Of a stretch of 64,000 nt of DNA, positions 58,270 through 64,000 are shown one piece after another (position 1 is the first letter of the stretch; the number at the start of each line of letters is the position of its first letter). The stretch covers positions 151,851-215,850 of the forward strand of contig JACRBL010000055.1 of assembly GCA_016234485.1 (NCBI GenBank). Direction: 5' to 3'. This DNA is from Chloroflexota bacterium (GTDB lineage: Bacteria > Chloroflexota > Anaerolineae > Anaerolineales > Villigracilaceae). The position numbers and the translations under genes are program-made. The notes under the pieces are model-generated. The model was not told where the DNA came from. It did no database searches and saw nothing but the letters and a program-made list of their open reading frames with translations.

Positions 58270-59520
58270 CTACCTCCCCCACTTCTTCATCGGCAACACA
58301 AAATCATACGGATACTCCGCCAGTTTCTCAATCGTCCCATTCGGGTTGACCCACAGCGTATCTTCGATGCGGAAGCCCATGCCCTTTTCAGGATAGTATA
58401 GCCCAGGCTCAGACGTGATGACCACGCCCGGCGCGAGCCGCTGGTCATCGCTGGAGGTCAGCCCGCTGAACGGCCGCTCGTGGATGTTCAATCCGACGCC
58501 ATGCCCCAAACTGTGGACGTAACCTTCCACTGGCGATTTGGTATTGAGCGGAGTCTGATGGCCTTTGGATTCGTAGTATTCACAAGTCATGCGATGATAA
58601 TGTTTGAAGGGCGTATTCAAGTCAAAGTTATCCATCAGTCTATCGTAAATTTCCTTCACCTGATCGAACAACTCCTGCGCTTCGGGTGTGGCGTAACCCA
58701 GACTCCACGTGCGGGTGAAATCGTAATAATAGCCGCCGCCCGCTTCGGCGGGATAAATATCAAAGACGATGGTCTGGCCGAGTTTCATCAAGTCGGTGGG
58801 ATTGCCCGAGGAGTGCGGCACGCCCGCATCGCGTCCGATGGCGAAGATGAAGCCAGATGGCAACTCTGCGCCCTGCTCTGCCACCCACAGCCGAATCTTC
58901 GCGTGGACGTCAGCCACCGTCAGCGGCGAGCCGTCTCCGTTGAGCAACACTTCGTCGGCGCGCACATCGCAACCCGTCAGGTAATCGCGCACCATGCCGA
59001 CAACCTGCGTGGTAATCTTCCCCATCTTGCGGATGCGCTCCACTTCGCGCGCGTCCTTCGTTTCCATAGCGCGCATGAAGATCGAGTCTTCGCGCGGCTC
59101 GCCGACGATCTCCAAAGCGGGGAGTAATTTCTTCAATTGCGTCATCATCCCAAAAACCGCGCTCAGGTCATACGTGCCATAGATGCCCACGCGTCCCTTC
59201 GTCAATCCCAGCTCTTCAAACATCAGTTGATAACGCAACGCGCTCGCGAGCAGCAGGTCGCCCTTCGCTTTTTTGAAGAGCGCGTCGTAATCGTATTTGC
59301 TGAACGGAATCAGCCGCAGTCCGCTTTTGGCGGCTTCATCGCGCTCCATGTCGTTGTGGAAATAGGCGGCATCCTCTCCGCGCTTTTTGATGACGGTGGC
59401 ATGGCTCACGTGTCCACCGCCCGTCAGATAATACATGGGCGGGTTGTGTTCGGCGTTGCCAATTACAAGGATGGCGTCGAGGTTGCGAGATTGCATGAGG
59501 GCGTCGAGGTCGGATTTCAT
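58270..59520 (-). CDS. M24-family metallopeptidase (Xaa-Pro peptidase type)
   Basis: A 416-residue peptidase with the creatinase-like N-terminal domain (1-160) and a pita-bread catalytic domain. Metal ligands appear in IVFDIYPAE, YYYDFTRTW, SLGHGVGLNIHE, ITSEPGLYYP and GFRIEDTL, matching the five conserved Asp/His/Glu residues. It probably removes N-terminal residues next to proline. Its ATG overlaps the selA stop (ATGA), so it is translated from the selA transcript. Confidence 0.9.
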   Translation of the reverse strand: MKSDLDALMQSRNLDAILVIGNAEHNPPMYYLTGGGHVSHATVIKKRGEDAAYFHNDMERDEAAKSGLRLIPFSKYDYDALFKKAKGDLLLASALRYQLMFEELGLTKGRVGIYGTYDLSAVFGMMTQLKKLLPALEIVGEPREDSIFMRAMETKDAREVERIRKMGKITTQVVGMVRDYLTGCDVRADEVLLNGDGSPLTVADVHAKIRLWVAEQGAELPSGFIFAIGRDAGVPHSSGNPTDLMKLGQTIVFDIYPAEAGGGYYYDFTRTWSLGYATPEAQELFDQVKEIYDRLMDNFDLNTPFKHYHRMTCEYYESKGHQTPLNTKSPVEGYVHSLGHGVGLNIHERPFSGLTSSDDQRLAPGVVITSEPGLYYPEKGMGFRIEDTLWVNPNGTIEKLAEYPYDFVLPMKKWGR

Positions 59521-60881
59521 GGTACTCCAGAGAGAAGAGAATAGAGAGTAGAGAGCAGTGAGGGGTCTTGTTCTTCTAAAACTGTGCGCGGGTCAAAAAG
59601 AATCTTGTCGTTCTCTGTTCTTGCAATAATGGGTGGATTTTGGCTTCGCAGCGTTTTCAAAAATTTATCGGGATGTTTGACGGACAATGACAAAACAAAC
59701 GTGGGCATGGACTCATCGGGAAGGCTTCCGCCGCCAACTGTGGATTCGGACGCGACCACTTCGCCCTGCCCCAGCTTCTCGCGCCACGCCTCCGCCCTGA
59801 CCTTGGCCGTGCGCGGCGACATGGACATCATCCTCCAAACGGGGATTTCGCGCGGCGCCTCGTCTTGGAGATAGTGCAACAGCGTGGCAGTCAACGCGGC
59901 GAGACAGAGTTTGTCCGCGCGGACGGCGCGCGCCAGCGGATGCTTTTTGATTCGGTCGAGCAAGTCTTTTCTGCCGACGATGATTCCCGCTTGAGGGCCG
60001 CCAAGGAGTTTATCGCCCGAGAAGCAGACCAAGTCCGCACCCGCCGCAAGGGATTCCTGCACAGTCGGTTCGTGGCCGAGGCCATATTTGACGGTATCGA
60101 GCAACGCGCCCGAGCCGAGGTCGTCCACGAAAGGAACGCTGAATTCGTGCGCGAGGTTAGCGATCTTCGCCAATTCGGGTTCTTCGGTGAAACCCACGAT
60201 CTTGAAGTTAGAGCGATGCGCTCGCAGAACCATCGCCGCGCCATCGGAGAGGGCTTCTTTGTAATCGCGGAGATGCACCTTGTTGGTCGCGCCCACTTCG
60301 GCCAGTTTCGCACCCGATTGCTTCATCACATCGGGGACGCGGAAGGAGCCGCCGATCTCCACCAGTTGCGTACGCGAGATGACGACATGCTTGCCCTTCG
60401 CGAGCGCGGAGAGGATCAGCAGGACTGCGCTGGCATTGTTGTTGACCACGAGGGCTGATTCTGCGCCCGTCAGTTTTTGCAGGATGGCTTCAGCGTGGAC
60501 AGTTCGCGAGCCGCGCTTGCCCGAGGGCAGGTCAAACTCGAGGTTGGAGTAGCCCAGCGCGGCGGAGGTCAGCGCTTCGGCCGCGGCGCGGCTGAGGGGC
60601 GCGCGTCCGAGGTTGGTGTGCAGGATGACGCCCGTGGCGTTGATGACAGGTTGGAGCGTGGGGCGCGTCCACTCGGCGAGGATGGATTCGGCGCGGGCGG
60701 TTAGTTGGTCGCGGCTGGGGAGGGAGGAAAGGCCAGCACGGGCCGCGTCCCGCGTCTCGTCGAGGGAGAGGCGGAGGGCGTCGAGCGTGAGGGGGCGTCC
60801 GTAACGCGTCATTAAGTCCGCGAGGCGGGGCGTCTGGAGGAGTTGTTCCACCGAGGGAAGGTCACGCAGGAGGCTGGTCAT
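59517..60881 (-). CDS. selA: L-seryl-tRNA(Sec) selenium transferase SelA
   Basis: A 454-residue PLP enzyme from the ATG at 60881. It has the SelA N-terminal domain (LLRDLPSVEQLLQTPRLADL), VINATGVILHTNLGRAPLSR, and the PLP lysine in CFSGDKLLGGPQAGIIVG. It makes selenocysteinyl-tRNA from seryl-tRNA(Sec). No selB, selC or selD gene was recognised in the window. The C-terminal end (LLSTLYSLLSGVP) is encoded by a pyrimidine-rich repeat-like sequence and may have replaced the native last helix. The following gene is coupled by overlap. Confidence 0.9.
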   Translation of the reverse strand: MTSLLRDLPSVEQLLQTPRLADLMTRYGRPLTLDALRLSLDETRDAARAGLSSLPSRDQLTARAESILAEWTRPTLQPVINATGVILHTNLGRAPLSRAAAEALTSAALGYSNLEFDLPSGKRGSRTVHAEAILQKLTGAESALVVNNNASAVLLILSALAKGKHVVISRTQLVEIGGSFRVPDVMKQSGAKLAEVGATNKVHLRDYKEALSDGAAMVLRAHRSNFKIVGFTEEPELAKIANLAHEFSVPFVDDLGSGALLDTVKYGLGHEPTVQESLAAGADLVCFSGDKLLGGPQAGIIVGRKDLLDRIKKHPLARAVRADKLCLAALTATLLHYLQDEAPREIPVWRMMSMSPRTAKVRAEAWREKLGQGEVVASESTVGGGSLPDESMPTFVLSLSVKHPDKFLKTLRSQNPPIIARTENDKILFDPRTVLEEQDPSLLSTLYSLLSGVP

Positions 60882-61290
60882 CTTTATCTTCCGCATCGGG
60901 AATTTCGGGCGCGCGCCAGAGGGCGCGTTCACGCAGGCGCATGAGCGACTCGATGGCGAGCAAACCGAAGCCAAGCCCAAGCAAAACGTAGACGTTGACG
61001 AGGCGCGCCAGTTGCAACCAGGCCAGCGTTGCCCCGTAAACACCCACCCAAAGCGCGCGACGGACGATGACGCGCATTTCCAGTTTTTCGGCAGAAAAGC
61101 GCGTGTTGACAAAATAGAGGATGGGGAAGGAGGTGGCGGTTAGCGCGGCCACCCAGAGCGCAAAGAATCCCCAGCGCAACCAAACGGTGGGGAGCGAATA
61201 AATGACAATGACAGACAGCCCACCCCAACCGACGATGAAAAGGAGGATGGTTCGAATTGCGTAGGGACGGAAGGATGGTTTGGCGGGCAT
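60862..61290 (-). CDS. Small membrane protein of unknown function
   Basis: A 142-residue protein from the ATG at 61290 (MPAKPSFRPYAIRTILLFIV). Four hydrophobic helices (about 13-32, 40-62, 80-98, 103-120) and a charged C-terminal tail. Its 3' end overlaps the selA start by 20 bases, so it is cotranscribed with selA. No family recognised. Confidence 0.6.
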   Translation of the reverse strand: MPAKPSFRPYAIRTILLFIVGWGGLSVIVIYSLPTVWLRWGFFALWVAALTATSFPILYFVNTRFSAEKLEMRVIVRRALWVGVYGATLAWLQLARLVNVYVLLGLGFGLLAIESLMRLRERALWRAPEIPDAEDKDDQPPA

Positions 61291-61295
61291 TGTTT

Positions 61296-62105
61296 TTAGC
61301 GAACGCGCGTGAGGTTGATGCAGTTGGCGACGTAAGCGGGCGGCGTGAATACGCACCCGAAGATGTAGCCGTTTTCAAAGCGATAGATGATGAGCGGTTC
61401 GAGCGTGCCCAGACCGACGCGGGGACGCGTGACGGGCAGGCGGTCGGGGTCGTCGCTGTATTCGAGGGTGTAGGGGCCTTTGGCGAGTTCGATGAATCCG
61501 TCGGTGAGTTGAAGCGAGACGGGGAGGGCGTCACGCTCGGTGATGGATTGTGAGTTGAGCAGGAGGCTGTTGGCTTCCTCGAGCGCGCGCTGGGCTTCGG
61601 GAGGGTAGATGGACATCCGCCCGCCGATCACGATGATGGCAACCGTAGCCAAAACAGCCAGCACAATGTCGCGCAGACGTCCGCGATACCCGACCAACAC
61701 ATCTTCGACTTGTCCAATCAGCCAGCGGAAGAAAAGGCCCAATGGGAGGAAAAATACTATGCGAGGCAGGAAAGTGAATACGAAGACAATGATGGATTTT
61801 AGAATTCCCGTCTCGTAGGAATTGATATAAGCCTGCATGGATGTGATGACCACGCCAGCGAGCGCGGAGACGAGGAGGCCCCAAAAGGATTCTTGTTCCC
61901 ACACGATTAACATTCCAAGCAAGCCGATGATAATGGAACCATACAAGGTGGACTCGAAGCGCCCGATGGGAGGTTCGTATAGGGGTATCCCTGGCATAAT
62001 CCAGGCATTGATGAATTGAGAGATCAAAAGGTAGGAAAATCCCAAAACGGCGGCGACAACAAAGCCCAGAATGCGGCGATTACGATCGGAAAAATAGGCG
62101 TTCAT
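61296..62105 (-). CDS. Membrane protein with extracytoplasmic C-terminal domain, unknown function
   Basis: A 269-residue protein with six hydrophobic helices in residues 10-165, then a domain of about 100 residues with two Cys (FGCVFT and VANCIN), likely outside. No family recognised. It is five bases upstream of the next small membrane gene on the minus strand, with which it may form a unit before selA. Confidence 0.6.
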   Translation of the reverse strand: MNAYFSDRNRRILGFVVAAVLGFSYLLISQFINAWIMPGIPLYEPPIGRFESTLYGSIIIGLLGMLIVWEQESFWGLLVSALAGVVITSMQAYINSYETGILKSIIVFVFTFLPRIVFFLPLGLFFRWLIGQVEDVLVGYRGRLRDIVLAVLATVAIIVIGGRMSIYPPEAQRALEEANSLLLNSQSITERDALPVSLQLTDGFIELAKGPYTLEYSDDPDRLPVTRPRVGLGTLEPLIIYRFENGYIFGCVFTPPAYVANCINLTRVR

Positions 62106-62127
62106 GTTCTCCTCGAAAAATTATCCA

Positions 62128-62153
62128 CGCCCCGTTCCAATGGCAACGGGGCG
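62128..62153 (-). terminator. Probable terminator of the serine protease gene
   Basis: CGCCCCGTT (62128-62136) pairs with AACGGGGCG (62145-62153). On the minus strand it is followed after about 6 bases by ATTTTTC. It lies 33 bases downstream of the protease stop. Confidence 0.6.
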
Positions 62154-62185
62154 TAAATAAGTATAACGCAAATCGGGAAGGGGGA

Positions 62186-63628
62186 TTACGGCAGGGAATA
62201 CTCGATGACCAGTTGCGGTCGGTAGTCCGCATCGGCTAAGTCGCCGCTATAGAAGCGTAAAATATCCGCGCCGTGGTCGTTGTTGTCATCGGTCTCAAAA
62301 CGGAGACGGACCTGGGTGAGACCATTGACGTTCACAAATTTGAAATTCGCGGAAGCAAGGCTGGCGTAGAACCAACCGCTGGAAACGGCTGTCTTGAGGA
62401 TGACAAAGGCGCTATCCTTCGAGGACGCGGAGGCAAAGTCAGCCAGCTCAAGGCCGCGCAGGCCGCTGAACGATCCCTTCTTAATATCGCCGAGGAGGTT
62501 GCCATGCGTTACAAAGGGACTTGTCCCTACCGTGGTTATACTGCGAACCCTCAGTGTCACCTTGGAAATGATGGCATTGTCTGGCAGGCTGGAGGTGTTG
62601 AACGAAAGGATGGAACGATATTGTTTGTTGAGAACGTCGTCGCCTGCGCCAATGTAGCCCGAGGCGAAATTCTGCGATCCGCCCACGCTGGTATTCTCAT
62701 TGGATTCCAGGATATAGCCATCGTCGGCGCCAAGAGAGTTATACGTCGTCACTGTGGGAGGAGGCGTGATCTCCGCTTTGACCCAGGTGGTGAAATTGGA
62801 GACGCGCGTATAAACGCCCGGAAGCATGGGCTCGGCGCAACCATCGCCCCACGAGACGATGCCCGCGAGACGATACTGGCCGCTCACGTCCTGGATTACC
62901 AGCGGGCCGCCCGAATCGCCCTGACAGGAGTCTTTACCGCCCACATCGAAGCCCGCGCACAGCATGTTATTCGTAATTCCGCCGGCGTAGTGCGATGAGT
63001 CGTTGCAGATTGCGTTGGTGATGATCGGGACTTCCACTTCGTAGAGTTGGGTCGGCCACATAGGAACCGATTCGGTATTGCCCCAACCCGTGACCCAGGA
63101 ATTAAAACCGACCAGGTCGCCGATGGTGGGCGCGACCAGTTCGATCGTCTGCGTCTTGGTGGCGCCGCTCCCACCCAACGTCACGGGGGTTTTGAGGCGG
63201 AGGAGGGCAATGTCGTAATTATTGTTGGCAGAATTCCAACTGGGGTGAATGACAATCTTCCTGACATCCCGTCGCTGATACCCAGCCGCGGGGGTTTGCA
63301 GGTTGTAGATGCCCGCCACCACATCCACGTCTGCGAGGGCCAGGCCGTCCACGCAATGCGCGGCAGTGACGACCCAGTCGTTGGCAACCAGCGAGCCACC
63401 GCAGAATTGATCGGCATACAAGTCCGTCGCGGCGCCGTCCACGAGCGCCACTTGCCAGGGCCATTCGCCCGGGTCGGCGGGTGCGCCACCAACGATGAGC
63501 GGAGGTTCGGGCGTGACGGGCGGAAGTCCCTGCGCGAGTACCGCCCCTCCGCCAGCCCCTGCAAACAAAGCAAGAATCAGCGTAATGCTGAACAAGGTAA
63601 CGCCAAAACGAAAGTGCTTGGTATTCAT
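62186..63628 (-). CDS. Secreted trypsin-like serine protease with C-terminal DNRLRE-like domain
   Basis: A 480-residue secreted protein. Residues 1-32 are a signal peptide. The S1 domain begins with IVGGAPADPGEWPWQVAL and has the triad His in VTAAHCVDG, Asp in NNYDIALLRL and Ser in CQGDSGGPLV. Conserved Cys pairs are present. From about residue 300 a beta-sandwich follows (SNENTSVGGSQNFASGYIG, then RSILSFNTSSLPDNAIISKV), as in the DNRLRE/CBM-like domain of secreted proteins. Active proteases of this type in bacteria are less common than in animals. A degenerate palindrome-like word near 62512-62534 codes for part of the C-terminal domain. Confidence 0.9.
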   Translation of the reverse strand: MNTKHFRFGVTLFSITLILALFAGAGGGAVLAQGLPPVTPEPPLIVGGAPADPGEWPWQVALVDGAATDLYADQFCGGSLVANDWVVTAAHCVDGLALADVDVVAGIYNLQTPAAGYQRRDVRKIVIHPSWNSANNNYDIALLRLKTPVTLGGSGATKTQTIELVAPTIGDLVGFNSWVTGWGNTESVPMWPTQLYEVEVPIITNAICNDSSHYAGGITNNMLCAGFDVGGKDSCQGDSGGPLVIQDVSGQYRLAGIVSWGDGCAEPMLPGVYTRVSNFTTWVKAEITPPPTVTTYNSLGADDGYILESNENTSVGGSQNFASGYIGAGDDVLNKQYRSILSFNTSSLPDNAIISKVTLRVRSITTVGTSPFVTHGNLLGDIKKGSFSGLRGLELADFASASSKDSAFVILKTAVSSGWFYASLASANFKFVNVNGLTQVRLRFETDDNNDHGADILRFYSGDLADADYRPQLVIEYSLP

Positions 63629-63907
63629 TTATATCTCCTATGGATATGGTCAATGTGCCAGCGAAATATAGCCTGTTTTCGAGCATTTAGGCAATAGGAA
63701 TTGGGAATGGTGTGATGAAGACATTATACTTTGTACGGTAAGTGGGTTTGGTGTATTGATTATTATTCTGGCTACGCGCTCACATTATATGAGATGGTCT
63801 ATATGCTACAATCTGGAAAAGAAGTACGAAAAGCAACGCAAACTCTATCAGACTAGCAGACTAAGTAGTCAGTCGAAATAGATTATAAGGCATGATACAC
63901 TTTCGTC
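63629..63907. other. AT-rich gap, possibly the left end of an insertion sequence
   Basis: 279 bases without a gene. It holds the promoter area of the protease on the minus strand and, from about 63780, AT-rich sequence leading to the transposase-like start. No clear inverted-repeat end could be fixed, as the right end is outside the window. Confidence 0.35.
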
Positions 63908-64000
63908 ATGAGAACCGTATACCAACTCAAGCCAAAAGAGTTAGCCGAAATAGAAAAAGCCATTCGGCAAGACAAACGAGCAGAAGTCAAACAGCGTGCA
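63908..64000 (+). CDS. Partial gene, probable N terminus of an IS630-type transposase
   Basis: The frame starts MRTVYQLKPKELAEIEKAIR and runs off the window after 31 codons. The charged helix with KAIRQDKRAEVKQRA resembles the helix-turn-helix start of IS630/Tc1-type transposases. Only the first residues are visible, so the call is tentative. Confidence 0.5.
   Translation, partial: MRTVYQLKPKELAEIEKAIRQDKRAEVKQRA

Noticed and set aside
62512..62534. AGGGACTTGTCCCT word in the protease gene as inserted repeat
   Set aside because: Only one copy was seen in the window and the encoded segment could be native, so I do not call it an element.
1..64000. tRNA or rRNA genes
   Set aside because: No stretch with the conserved T-loop and cloverleaf pattern or rRNA core was seen in the intergenic regions; a covariance-model scan would be needed to exclude them.

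Overview
The window looks like chromosomal DNA of a Gram-positive-type or monoderm bacterium, most likely a member of Chloroflexota (Anaerolineae). This is inferred from gene content and style: lipoproteins with Thr/Pro/Glu-rich linkers, several BMP-type nucleoside transporters, paired CooC-like ATPases, fairly GC-rich coding sequence, and a very high load of short palindromic repeats, some sitting in frame inside genes. No rRNA or tRNA gene was recognised, so the placement is inference.

Layout. 1-2.6 kb: end of a GNAT acetyltransferase and a membrane glycosyltransferase-like protein. 2.7-17.5 kb (+ strand): a purine or nucleoside uptake and oxidation module. It holds two complete BMP/ABC transporters (binding protein, double ATPase, two permeases each), a GntR/UTRA regulator between them, and a two-gene molybdenum hydroxylase of the xanthine dehydrogenase type. 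17.5-25.5 kb (- strand): a metal homeostasis block with a multicopper oxidase, a ZIP transporter, two DtxR-type regulators (one membrane-anchored with two FeoA-like domains), two ICMT-like methyltransferases and a FeoB split into two genes around a truncated four-helix-bundle gene. 25.6-36.9 kb: Hcy methyltransferase, esterase, glycogen synthase, 4-alpha-glucanotransferase, a CooC-like ATPase, acyltransferase, zinc-ribbon protein, two SH3b proteins, an IscA/ErpA-like protein and Ffh.

37-41.6 kb: small hypothetical genes, a YefM-type antitoxin with a truncated YoeB-like toxin, a FecR-like lipoprotein and a second, contiguous FeoA-FeoB pair. 41.9-47.5 kb (- strand): a drug-efflux cluster with a MATE exporter and a heterodimeric ABC exporter preceded by its own promoter, a 27-codon leader ORF and an intrinsic terminator, the layout of a transcription attenuator. 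47.6-54.8 kb: a dioxygenase-like lipoprotein, a class IV aminotransferase carrying an in-frame repeat insertion, an integrase-HNH pair, a large NB-ARC/TPR STAND protein and an FAD oxidoreductase. 54.9-64 kb: M23 peptidase, second CooC-like ATPase, glycosyltransferase-like membrane protein, M24 peptidase, SelA, membrane proteins, a secreted trypsin-like protease and the start of an IS630-like transposase.

The two themes that stand out are the attenuator-like leader in front of the ABC exporter pair, and the insertion of at least seven different palindromic repeat copies inside otherwise intact genes.
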